A DNA stretch of 64,000 nucleotides from Devosia yakushimensis (lineage in GTDB: Bacteria; Pseudomonadota; Alphaproteobacteria; Rhizobiales; Devosiaceae). Where the stretch lies: contig NZ_BSNG01000001.1 in the NCBI RefSeq assembly GCF_030159855.1, forward strand, positions 2,604,001 through 2,668,000, in the 5' to 3' direction. A program made the translations under genes and the position numbers. The notes beneath the pieces were generated by a model, which saw only the letters and a list, made by a program, of their open reading frames with translations, was not told where the DNA came from and searched no databases. Below are positions 51,773 through 60,009 of the stretch, piece after piece (positions within the stretch are counted from its first letter, which is position 1; each line of letters begins with the position of its first letter).

Positions 51773-53864
51773 TCAAGAACCGGGCTCGGCGGCTGCAACG
51801 AACACCAAGAACTGGTGGAAGCGGCCGTATCGAATGGTGCAGACCAATCTGCGCCAGACCGACGCGCTCTATGACCAGAAGGCACTGGCAAAAGAGGTCA
51901 AGGATTTCGGCGCCGATGTGCTGCTCTACAATATCGGCGGCATTTATGCCTTCTATCCGACCAAGCTGGCGTTGCAGGCTATCAATCCGCATATGAAGGG
52001 CGATGCGCTGGGCGACGCCATCGAGGCGGCCCATTCCGAGGGCATTGCGCTGGTCGGCCGTTACGACATGTCCAAGGCTACGCGGCTGGGCTACGAGGCG
52101 CATCCGGAATGGTTCGTGCATAATGCCAAGGGTGAGGCGCTCGAATATAACGGCACTTACCAGGCCTGCGTGAATGGCGGCTGGTATCAGGATTACTCAC
52201 TCGACATTATCAGCGAGTCACTGAGCAAATATGACGTGGACGGCGTGTTCTTCAACATGTTCGGCTACACCAACTTCACCTATTCGGGCCATTACTTCGG
52301 CACCTGCACCTGCAATAATTGCCGCCGCCGTTTCCACGACATGTATGGCAAGCCACTGCCGCTCAAGGAGGATTTCTCCGATCCCTCCTATGCCGACTAT
52401 CTCGAATTCAAGGATCGCACCTCGCTCGAATTGCGGTCGCGCGTCTACAAGCACATCAAGCAAGTAGCGCCCAAGGTTGCGATGACTGGCCATCGCGGCG
52501 ACAGCGATCTCATCCGCATGGAAACGCAACGCGGCGTTGATCGTCCGCAGCCGGAATGGCCCTATCAGGCGGGCGAACAGGCGCGTTGGGGCCAGGCCTA
52601 TGGCCAGGGCAAGACTGTTTCTTCGACCTCGGCCAATTTCATCGATTTTGCCTGGCGGTTTGTCTCGGAATCGGGGCCCTATCAACTGGTTCGCGCAGCT
52701 CAGCAATTGGCCAGCGGCGCCACGCTGGACTTCTATCTGCTCGGGGTGATGGACCAGGACGACAAGTCGGCCTTTGCCGATACCTCGAAACTGTTCCACT
52801 GGCACAAGGATAACGAGCGGCACTATGTCGGCCTGACACCGGCCTCCAAGGTTGCGCTTTATCACTCCCATGCCGTCGTGCCGGGCCACGGCGCCGGCGG
52901 CTATTCCAAGCGCCCGGCCAGCGGCCATCTGGCTGAAGCTTCGTTCCGTGGTGCCTATCGCGCGCTGTCGGAGGCACGCATTCCCTTCGATCTCGTCGTC
53001 GATGAGGTAATTGCCCGCCCGGGTGGCGCCGAGGTGCTGGCACAGTATGAGGCACTGGTCCTGCCCAATGTCACCTGCATGTCCGAGGCCGAGGCCAAGG
53101 TTATCGATGCCTGGGTCAAGGCGGGCGGCGTGCTGCTGGCGACTGCTGAAACCAGTCTGTACGACCACAAGGGCGCCATGCGCGAAAAGCCGGCGCTGGA
53201 AAGCCTGCCCATCACCGACCGTCCCATGGTGCGACACAACATGAAGGGCGCCTATTTCCGCGTCGCGCCGGGCGAGCTCCCGATTGGCGATGACGTCAAG
53301 CTCCTGATGCTTGATCATAGCTATTACGTCGCCGAGCCGGTGGGCGGTGTCGAGACGGTGCTGAAACTCCTGCCGCCGCAGCGCTTTGGCCCGCCCGAAC
53401 TCTGCTTCCCCGACTATGAGAGCGACATGCCGGGCGCCATTATCGGCAGCCATGGCAAGGGCAAGGCGATCTATGTGCCCTGGCATGCCGAGGCACTCTA
53501 TTATCGCGACAGCCTGCAGCATACGCGCACCTTTCTGGTCGATTTGATCCAGCGTCACATCGCGCCGGCGCCCGTCAAGGTCGAGGGCCGGGGCTCGCTG
53601 GAAGTAACGATCCAGAGCCAGAAGGAAACCGGCAGGACATTGGTTCATCTCGTCAACTATGGCGGCCAGCGCAACAACCTCTACGAAGAGGCGCCGGCGT
53701 TGCACGGCCTGCGGCTTGGCATTCGCGATGTTGAGGGCGCCGCCCAAGCCCTTGTTGCGGGAAAGACCATCGAGCCGGAAGGGCCGGCCGACGACCAGGG
53801 CTATCTCTGGTACATCCTGCCGCCGGTGGACGCCTTCGAAGCCATTCAGATCACCAGCAAATAG
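51762..53864 (+). CDS. Putative glycoside hydrolase (GHL6/GH42-like) with trimerisation-type domain
   Basis: The protein is 700 residues from ATG 51762 with AAGGGAG upstream; the longer frame from 51477 lies inside the ATPase gene and is rejected. The N-terminal 350 residues look like a TIM barrel related to hypothetical glycosyl hydrolase family 6 and GH42: DALYDQKALAKEVKDFGADV, VGRYDMSKA, DVDGVFFNMFGY and the CTCNNCRRRFHDMYG cysteine segment typical of these barrels. A flavodoxin-like beta-galactosidase trimerisation-type domain follows (about 385-600). There is no signal peptide. It is predicted to cleave an imported oligosaccharide or glycoside; the specificity is unknown. Confidence 0.75.
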   Translation: MLHDQEPGSAAATNTKNWWKRPYRMVQTNLRQTDALYDQKALAKEVKDFGADVLLYNIGGIYAFYPTKLALQAINPHMKGDALGDAIEAAHSEGIALVGRYDMSKATRLGYEAHPEWFVHNAKGEALEYNGTYQACVNGGWYQDYSLDIISESLSKYDVDGVFFNMFGYTNFTYSGHYFGTCTCNNCRRRFHDMYGKPLPLKEDFSDPSYADYLEFKDRTSLELRSRVYKHIKQVAPKVAMTGHRGDSDLIRMETQRGVDRPQPEWPYQAGEQARWGQAYGQGKTVSSTSANFIDFAWRFVSESGPYQLVRAAQQLASGATLDFYLLGVMDQDDKSAFADTSKLFHWHKDNERHYVGLTPASKVALYHSHAVVPGHGAGGYSKRPASGHLAEASFRGAYRALSEARIPFDLVVDEVIARPGGAEVLAQYEALVLPNVTCMSEAEAKVIDAWVKAGGVLLATAETSLYDHKGAMREKPALESLPITDRPMVRHNMKGAYFRVAPGELPIGDDVKLLMLDHSYYVAEPVGGVETVLKLLPPQRFGPPELCFPDYESDMPGAIIGSHGKGKAIYVPWHAEALYYRDSLQHTRTFLVDLIQRHIAPAPVKVEGRGSLEVTIQSQKETGRTLVHLVNYGGQRNNLYEEAPALHGLRLGIRDVEGAAQALVAGKTIEPEGPADDQGYLWYILPPVDAFEAIQITSK

Positions 53865-53868
53865 CGAG

Positions 53869-53894
53869 AAGGCCGGCGGTTCGCCGCCGGCCTT
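53869..53894 (+). terminator. UUCG-tetraloop hairpin upstream of the binding-protein gene
   Basis: AAGGCCGGCGG and CCGCCGGCCTT form an 11-bp perfect stem with a TTCG loop, 5 bp after the glycoside-hydrolase stop. It lacks a U tract. It could be a partial terminator or a processing and stabilising element ahead of the binding-protein gene. Confidence 0.6.
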
Positions 53895-53945
53895 GATCGC
53901 ACCGGCCAGAGGGAAAGCCGGTGCCAACCCTTGGAGGAGGAAATC

Positions 53946-55871
53946 ATGCACTTTACGAGATCGGTACTGCCTGTGCTGACCCTGACGGCCCTGCTCATGT
54001 CTTCGGCAGCAGCTCTGGCCCAGGACTATGGCGAGGCGCCCATGTTGGCGGAGCGCGTCGCCAGCGGTGACCTGCCGCCTGTTGAAGAACGCCTGCCGGC
54101 CAATCCCATGGTTGTAACGCCGTTTGAAAATGTCGGCCAATATGGCGGCACCTGGCGCATGGTGATGAATGCACCGAGCGACATCGGCACACTGGCCCGC
54201 ACCATCGGCTACGAAAACCTCGTGCGTTCGATTACCTGGCAGCCCGATACCGACCAGGAAGATATCGTTCCCGATGTCATCATGAACGTCGCCGAAGACG
54301 TCGAGATCAACGACGACGGCTCGGAATATGTCTTTCACTTGCGCGAAGGCCATAAATGGAGCGACGGCGAACCCTTTACAGCTGATGATGTGATGTTCTG
54401 GTACGAGAATGTCTATTCGAACACTTCGCTCTTTCCGGCCAAGCCGACGTGGTCGGTGCGTAACGATACCCCGCTCGTGGTCGAAAAGGTCGACGACACC
54501 ACGGTCAAATTCATCTTCGGCGGCCCCAATGGCCTGCTGCTGCAATATATGGCGACGCCGGCCAATGATGCCGAGCAAAACCAGCCCTTCGCCTATCCCA
54601 AGCACTATCTGTCGCAGTTCCACCCAGACTTCAACAAAGACGCGGCGGGCAGCACCTGGGTACAGGATTTCCACGCCAAGGCCGATATGTGGCGCAATCC
54701 GGAAATGCCGCGGCTCCATCCCTGGATCATCACTCAAGGCATCGGACAGGGCAGCGGCGCGCAGGTGATTGCAGAGCGCAATCCCTATTACTTCAAGGTC
54801 GATACCGAGGGTAACCAGCTGCCCTATTTCGATCGGGTAACCGTCGACATCATCACCGATCCGCAGGTCACCACGCTCAAGGCGGCCAATGGCGATTTCG
54901 ACATGCTCGACTCCTATGTCGGCTTCGTCGCCACGCCGGAAAATCGTGGCACCTTTTTCGACAATCAGGAAAAGGGCCGCTACGAATTCTACGAAGTGCT
55001 GCCCAACCGCGCCAATCTGATGATCATTTCGCTCAATATGACCCATAAGGACCCGGTCATTCGCGAGCTTTTCACCAACAAGACCTTCCGCGAAGCTCTC
55101 TCCGTGGCGGTGAATCGCGAGGAAGTTATCGAGCTGGTCTGGCTGGGTCAGGGCCTACCCTATCAGACGGTCGAGCGCCCGGAATCGCCACTCTTCGACG
55201 AGGAGATGGCTACCCAATTCACTGATTTCGACATCGTCAAGGCCAATGAACTGCTCGATGGCATGGGTCTGACAGAAAAGGATGGCAATGGCATCCGCCT
55301 GATGTCGGACGGCCGGCCCCTGCAGTTCACCATCGATATTTCGGTGATCCGTCAACCCTGGATCGACAGTGCCGAATTGATCAAGGGCTATTGGCGGCAG
55401 ATCGGAGTGGACCTGCTGATTAATACGTCCGACACGACCGCCCTCAACCAGCGTGTCGAGTCCAATGATCACGATGCGGCAGTGTGGTCCGCTTCGGGCG
55501 GCGCTGACTCCCTGTTCGACCCCAAATATTATTTCCCCTCATCTTGGGCTGCCTTCTACGCAACCACCTGGGGGCAATGGTTCACCAATGACCAAAATCC
55601 GGAAGAGCCTTCCGATGCGGCCAAGCGCCAGATGGAACTCTACCAGCAGGTCTTTGCCACCATTGATGCGCCGACGCGCCTATCGCTGATGCAGGAGTTG
55701 ATGGCGATCGCCAAGGACGAATTCTACACGATTGGCGTCATGCAACCGATTTCGGACTACGGCATCGTCAACCGCCTGATGGCCAACTTCCCCGGCGTGC
55801 TACTTGCCAGTTCCGAATATGCCCATCCTGGCGCTGCCAATCCGGAACAATTCTACTACGCCTCTGAATAA
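53946..55871 (+). CDS. ABC transporter substrate-binding protein, family 5 (large, carbohydrate subclass)
   Basis: The protein is 641 residues, about 100 longer than the peptide-binding members of this window. A strong GGAGGAGG precedes ATG 53946. The signal peptide ends at AAALAQ. Family-5 segments include FTADDVMFWYENVY, NKTFREALSVAVNREEV and the YYFPSSWAAFYATTWGQW region. Large members of this type, such as rhizobial AgpA, bind oligosaccharides; the adjacent glycoside-hydrolase-like gene supports that. Confidence 0.9.
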   Translation: MHFTRSVLPVLTLTALLMSSAAALAQDYGEAPMLAERVASGDLPPVEERLPANPMVVTPFENVGQYGGTWRMVMNAPSDIGTLARTIGYENLVRSITWQPDTDQEDIVPDVIMNVAEDVEINDDGSEYVFHLREGHKWSDGEPFTADDVMFWYENVYSNTSLFPAKPTWSVRNDTPLVVEKVDDTTVKFIFGGPNGLLLQYMATPANDAEQNQPFAYPKHYLSQFHPDFNKDAAGSTWVQDFHAKADMWRNPEMPRLHPWIITQGIGQGSGAQVIAERNPYYFKVDTEGNQLPYFDRVTVDIITDPQVTTLKAANGDFDMLDSYVGFVATPENRGTFFDNQEKGRYEFYEVLPNRANLMIISLNMTHKDPVIRELFTNKTFREALSVAVNREEVIELVWLGQGLPYQTVERPESPLFDEEMATQFTDFDIVKANELLDGMGLTEKDGNGIRLMSDGRPLQFTIDISVIRQPWIDSAELIKGYWRQIGVDLLINTSDTTALNQRVESNDHDAAVWSASGGADSLFDPKYYFPSSWAAFYATTWGQWFTNDQNPEEPSDAAKRQMELYQQVFATIDAPTRLSLMQELMAIAKDEFYTIGVMQPISDYGIVNRLMANFPGVLLASSEYAHPGAANPEQFYYASE

Positions 55872-55884
55872 TCCGCCCTGCTGT

Positions 55885-55905
55885 CGCCCGGCCCAAGGCC
55901 GGGCG
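55885..55905 (+). terminator. Hairpin between binding-protein and permease genes
   Basis: CGCCCGGCC and GGCCGGGCG form a 9-bp stem with a CAA loop, followed by GCTTTCTA, 13 bp after the binding-protein stop. It is a probable leaky terminator or 3' stabiliser that lets the binding protein be made in excess. Confidence 0.6.
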
Positions 55906-55927
55906 GCTTTCTATCGGAGTTTGGATC

Positions 55928-56914
55928 ATGGCCGCCTTCATCACCCGGCGCTTCTTCTACATGCTGGTTACCGTCGCCGCGATTTCGGTGATGACATTCA
56001 TCATCATCCAATTGCCGCCTGGCGATTATGTCACGGCTATGGTGGCCCAGCTCAATCTTCAGGGCACGACGGTTGATCCGGCGGAAATGGCGGCCCTGCG
56101 AGCCCGGTACGGACTCGATGATCCGCTGCATGTGCAATATTGGAAATGGATATCCAACATCGTCTTTGCCGGTGACTTCGGCTATTCGCTCGAATGGCGC
56201 CGCCCGGTTGCCGATCTGCTGTGGAACCGGCTCGGACTGACCTTCCTTCTGGCACTGGTAACCCTGCTGTTCATCTGGGCCATTTCCTTGCCAATCGGCA
56301 TCTATACCGCGGTGCGCAAGAATACGGTGGGCGACTATCTCGCCACGCTCATCGGCGTGCTGGGTCTGGCTATTCCCAATTTTCTTTTCGCCCTTGTGCT
56401 CATGTACATCTCCTTCCGCTATTTCGGTACGGGCATTGGCGGCCTTTACTCGCCCGAATACGAGAATGCAGCCTGGAGCTGGGGCAAGCTGATAAATCTG
56501 GGCCAGCATCTTATCATCCCCACCATCGTACTGGGCACCAGCGGCACGGCGGCCCTTATCCGTATCCTGCGCGCCAACCTGCTTGATGAACTGTCCAAAC
56601 CCTATGTCACGACGGCCCGGGCCTACGGTCTTTCTGAAAACCGGCTCCTGCTCAAATACCCCGTCCGCATCGCGCTTAACCCCTTCATCTCGACGGTCGG
56701 CTGGGTGCTGCCAACGCTGGTGTCGGGCGCGACAATTACCGCGGTCGTGCTCAATCTGCCCATGACCGGACCATTGCTGCTGCAAGCGTTAATCAGCCAG
56801 GACATGTATCTGGCGGGCAGTTTCATCCTGATGTTGAGCGTGTTGACGGTGATCGGAACCCTGCTGTCCGATCTGTTGCTGGCCTGGCTCGACCCGCGCA
56901 TCCGCTATACGTGA
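55928..56914 (+). CDS. ABC transporter permease (OppB type)
   Basis: The protein is 328 residues with about six helices: an N-terminal RRFFYMLVTVAAISVMTFII helix, the LPPGDYVTAMVAQ segment, the cytoplasmic LSKPYVTTARAYGLSE loop and the C-terminal LAWLDPRIRYT. In ordinary operons OppC would follow; here the next sequence is a broken glycerate kinase, and OppC is 7 kb upstream at the start of the cluster. Confidence 0.92.
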   Translation: MAAFITRRFFYMLVTVAAISVMTFIIIQLPPGDYVTAMVAQLNLQGTTVDPAEMAALRARYGLDDPLHVQYWKWISNIVFAGDFGYSLEWRRPVADLLWNRLGLTFLLALVTLLFIWAISLPIGIYTAVRKNTVGDYLATLIGVLGLAIPNFLFALVLMYISFRYFGTGIGGLYSPEYENAAWSWGKLINLGQHLIIPTIVLGTSGTAALIRILRANLLDELSKPYVTTARAYGLSENRLLLKYPVRIALNPFISTVGWVLPTLVSGATITAVVLNLPMTGPLLLQALISQDMYLAGSFILMLSVLTVIGTLLSDLLLAWLDPRIRYT

Positions 56915-57349
56915 TGACTCAAAACAAAGCGGCTGCCATGCTGGCCCCAGCCTTCAACGCTGCAGCGTGTCCGCCCATCGTTGCGATGCCCGACCACCTG
57001 CCGCCCGTGCCTAAGGGCCGAACGGTTCTGATCGAGCGGCAAGGCATCCGCTCGCATGGCGCAGGCGTTGAAGTGGCTCGGCCCTCTATCAGGCCATGTT
57101 GTGACCTCCCACGGCAATGCCGTGTCCTGCCACCGAATCGAAATATCGGAGGCTAGCCATCCTATACCGGATCAGGCCGGTCTGGCCGCTGCCGGGCGCA
57201 TCCTAGCGCACCTGAAGGGATTGACCGAAGACGATCTGGTCATTGCCCTCATCTCGGGTGGGGGCTCGGCGCTGTTGCCGGGTCCGGCATCGCCACTCAC
57301 TCTGTTTGACGAGCAGGAGATCTATCGGGCTCTCTCCTGTCTTGCATGA
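56914..57349 (+). pseudogene. Glycerate 2-kinase (GckA/TtuD type), frameshifted and truncated
   Basis: The first frame reads MTQNKAAAMLAPAF and LPPVPKGRTVLI, the normal N-terminus. At about 57031-57040 two bases appear to be missing, and the reading continues one frame over as GKASARMAQAL, then GPLSGHVVTSHGNAVSCHR, EASHPIPDQAGLAAAGRIL and LVIALISGGGSALLP. It stops at 57349 after about 135 of roughly 420 residues. It overlaps the OppB stop (TGATG), so it was once the last gene of the transport operon. Confidence 0.85.
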
Positions 57350-57891
57350 ATAGCGGTAAACTTGTCGCAGAAATCGGGCGGCCGTTTCTAGGACATCTCG
57401 TCCGTTTCTTCTCTATCTTTGCCAATAGCTGACTATCCACGATCAGGTGACGTGGCCTAGATGCTGCGTGTCGTTGGCGGTGTTCGGCGGCATAGACTCG
57501 TGTCCGCCGTCATGGTGGAAGCGCCCTGCCCTCGCCATTGATGTCAGTTACAGGCATGGTTTTGGCACAGCCGAATGAACGGCTGTCAAGACAATCGCCC
57601 AAGAGATCGGCATCCCCTTCGAAGCGATTAGTACCGTCCTTCCCGCTGGGCACCGAAAACTGTAGTTTGTAGCCGTGCCCTACCCCCCTTAAAATGCACT
57701 AGGAGCTTGAGTTTTACAGTGGGGAAACGTGTATGGAACTCGTCTGCCGCGGCCCCAGTGAGTTGTCGCAGATCGCCGGTCTAGCACGCCAGCCCAGCCA
57801 AGATGAAAGCTCGCATACCGATGCCAAGGTCGTACCGACAGCGTATAGTTCACGCAGCCCGGGAGCGAATGGACGCGCGATGCCAACAGCA
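57350..57891. other. Decayed, gene-poor stretch
   Basis: No intact gene is seen. One broken plus-strand frame at 57531-57665 (IDVSYRHGFGTAE, stop, then TIAQEIGIPFEAISTVLPAGH) looks protein-like but I cannot place it. The sequence lies between a truncated glycerate kinase and an SDR relic and is best read as scrap from deletions. No transposase or terminal inverted repeat was found. Confidence 0.5.
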
Positions 57892-58122
57892 ACGGCCCTG
57901 AAAGCCGCGATGCCCAACTATGAAGGTGACGTTAACGATCGCGCCGCCTCCGCCGGCGGCGATGTGCCGCCGGGCGAACTCTTGGCCGGTAATCAGGGTT
58001 GCACAGAGGTTAATGCCCAAAGCGGCTTCATACCCGACCTCACTAATATCGAGGACGCGCTCAATGCCTACACTAACGCGGGTCTGCCCTATCGCGTCGG
58101 GGGCGCAAGAAACAGAATATCG
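57892..58122 (-). pseudogene. Relic of an SDR oxidoreductase
   Basis: Reading the minus strand gives a 77-codon open segment with SDR landmarks: VSCAPDAIGQTR (the NNAG-type strand), VLDISEVGYEAALGINLCAT, LITGQEFARRHIAAGGGGA and IVNVTFIVGHRGF. The cofactor-binding N-terminus and the YxxxK half are missing or out of frame. It ends next to the GntR/UTRA gene, as if cut by a deletion. Confidence 0.65.
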
Positions 58123-58148
58123 ATCTCGGGGGCTTTGCGCGGTTTGGC

Positions 58149-58895
58149 CTAGAGCTCGACGCGGAATCTGTACCGGTCGGAACGATAGGTGACGACCGCG
58201 AACTCGATCGGCAGGCTTTCGCTTGTCCGGGCGACACGGGTGACGACGAGGACGGCGGAGCCGGGCGCGACGTCGAGTTGCTGCGCGACGTCCACCGAGG
58301 CGGCTTGGGCCTCGATATATTCGACGCCGCCGGAAATGGTGACGGCCAAATTCTCGCGCAGCCAGGCATAAAGCGAGGCAGAGACAAGGTATTCGGCGCT
58401 GGGGGGCGTTATCGCCCCAAAAATGTCGGGGCGGACCCAGGATACGGAATGCCCAATCAGGCGGTCATTGGCCTTGAGCAAGCGCTCGACCATGAATGGC
58501 GTGTCAGACGACGGCAGGCCCAGGGCATGGGTGGCTTCACCCGACGCGCGACCCCAGTCGGCGGTCACCACCTCAAATGAAGGTCGGAGGCCGCGGAGCA
58601 GCATGTCTTCGGTGAAGCCGCGAATCTGGCTGACGGGCTGGTCGACCTTTGGGCCGAGAACGACCGAGCCGACGCCTGATCGGCGGAGGAGCACACCTTC
58701 CTGCACCAGCTTGTTCAGTGCAGCCCGTGCGGTGGTGCGGCTGATGCCGAAGGCGCTGTTGAGCTGGGCTTCGGTGGGCATGGTTTCGCCCGGCGAGAAT
58801 TCACCGCTTTCCAGGCCGCGGCGCAGAATACCGACAACCTGAAGCCATTTTGGCGTCCCGTCCTCAACCAAGCTCGCTTCGTGCCAAGCCATCAT
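58149..58895 (-). CDS. GntR-family regulator, HutC/UTRA subfamily
   Basis: The protein is 248 residues. The winged helix (about 15-80) contains GETMPTEAQLNSAFGISRTTARAAL; the UTRA ligand domain follows, with RGLRPSFEVV, MVERLLKANDRLIGHSVSWV and IEAQAASVDVAQQLDV. It is divergent from the kinase operon and probably represses it until a sugar phosphate binds. Two related operator motifs lie in the divergent region. Confidence 0.9.
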   Translation of the reverse strand: MMAWHEASLVEDGTPKWLQVVGILRRGLESGEFSPGETMPTEAQLNSAFGISRTTARAALNKLVQEGVLLRRSGVGSVVLGPKVDQPVSQIRGFTEDMLLRGLRPSFEVVTADWGRASGEATHALGLPSSDTPFMVERLLKANDRLIGHSVSWVRPDIFGAITPPSAEYLVSASLYAWLRENLAVTISGGVEYIEAQAASVDVAQQLDVAPGSAVLVVTRVARTSESLPIEFAVVTYRSDRYRFRVEL

Positions 58896-58903
58896 GGCCC
58901 TCT

Positions 58904-59080
58904 ACAATGTCATGACAATGTTTCTCTACGCATAATGTCGCCGGGAAACAAGCGCCGTATGACCACCGTGCCCATGTTTCGCACAGATCTTGTAGGCACA
59001 GCGAGCAGATTTTGTGCAACAGAGAATTTCTTGCATCTCATTTGAAAGAAGGTGTTGACGTTAAATGTAATGACATTGTA
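58904..59080. promoter_or_regulatory. Paired GntR/UTRA operators in the divergent promoter region
   Basis: ATGACATTGTA occurs twice: on the minus strand at 58914-58904, inside TGTCATGACA (58908-58917), and on the plus strand at 59070-59080, inside AATGT-AATG-ACATT (59064-59077). The first site lies 9 bp from the regulator start. The second follows a TTGACG -35 box (59055-59060) and covers the -10 spacer for the kinase operon. The arrangement suits repression of both genes. Confidence 0.65.
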
Positions 59081-59109
59081 CCAAATGTTCATTCATGGGA
59101 GGGGTCCGC

Positions 59110-60009
59110 ATGAAAGCCTGCCTGTTTGTCGGCGATATTAGTCTCGACCTAAGCCTGTCAGCGTCGCACGTTCCGGCGCCGGATGAGAAGGTTCATTGCT
59201 CCGCTGCGTCCGAAGGTGTCGGCGGGGTCGTGACCAATACTGCGGTTGCCTTTGCCAAGGCGGGTGGGCAGGCGGTGCTTGCCGTTCAGGTGGGTGACGA
59301 TCCGGCTTCCGAAGCGATCGGCGATCAACTCGATTATGCGGGGCTGGATTTCCGTCCCCATCGGATTGCCGGTGGATTGTGCCGAGTTGTGACCATCCTC
59401 GAGCCGCACGGCGAAAAGCGCCTGCTGCTGTATCCCGGCGTGTCTATTTTTCCCGGCGAACGGGTGATCGAGGCGCTCAACCTAGCCGGGCTCGACCATC
59501 TCCATACTGCTTGTTTCGGCCCTGCGGCGCATGCCCTGGTGGCGCACGCCCGCGCGGAGGGCATGACTTGGTCGATCGATCTCGAGCCGGCGACATTCCG
59601 CAACGGCATCGGCGAATTGGTCGATGTCTTGGCCGGCGCGGAGCTAGTTTTTGTCAATGACCGAGCCGCAGACGCCATCGGTGCTGATGCTCTGACGCAG
59701 CTTTTGGCGCTGGGCGTAAGGGCCATCATCCGTAGCCGCGGGCCGCTTGGCGCCGAGTATCACTCGCCCGGCGCCGCGATCGCTGCTCGACCACCGGAAG
59801 GCCTGCAGATCGTCGATACGACCGGAGCCGGTGATTGCCTCGCCGGCTGGTTCCTCGCGGGTCGCGCCGCTGGCCTGTCGCTCGAAACGGCGCTGGGTCG
59901 AGCTGTCAACGCCGCCACCTTCTCCTGCGGCCACATCGGCGCGCAGACCGGTTACCCCACGCCGCGAGACATCCAGAATTTTTCTATCAGAACAGAAGAG
60001 GTCGCATGA
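59110..60009 (+). CDS. PfkB-family carbohydrate kinase
   Basis: The protein is 299 residues from ATG 59110, with GGGAGGGG upstream; ATG 59095 is less likely. The ribokinase fold shows GVGGVVTNTAVAFAKAGG near the N-terminus and the anion-hole/base motif DTTGAGDCLAGW near the C-terminus. It phosphorylates a sugar or nucleoside, presumably the one imported by the ABC system at 61877 onward. It heads a tightly coupled operon. Confidence 0.9.
   Translation: MKACLFVGDISLDLSLSASHVPAPDEKVHCSAASEGVGGVVTNTAVAFAKAGGQAVLAVQVGDDPASEAIGDQLDYAGLDFRPHRIAGGLCRVVTILEPHGEKRLLLYPGVSIFPGERVIEALNLAGLDHLHTACFGPAAHALVAHARAEGMTWSIDLEPATFRNGIGELVDVLAGAELVFVNDRAADAIGADALTQLLALGVRAIIRSRGPLGAEYHSPGAAIAARPPEGLQIVDTTGAGDCLAGWFLAGRAAGLSLETALGRAVNAATFSCGHIGAQTGYPTPRDIQNFSIRTEEVA

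Noticed and set aside
52218..55046. A 942-codon open frame on the minus strand
   Set aside because: It lies opposite the glycoside-hydrolase-like and binding-protein genes, has no ribosome site or family features, and is explained by high-GC codon bias.
57733..58152. A 139-codon plus-strand open frame
   Set aside because: It runs antisense to a recognisable SDR relic, has no family match that I can see and no clear promoter. Kept only as a possibility.
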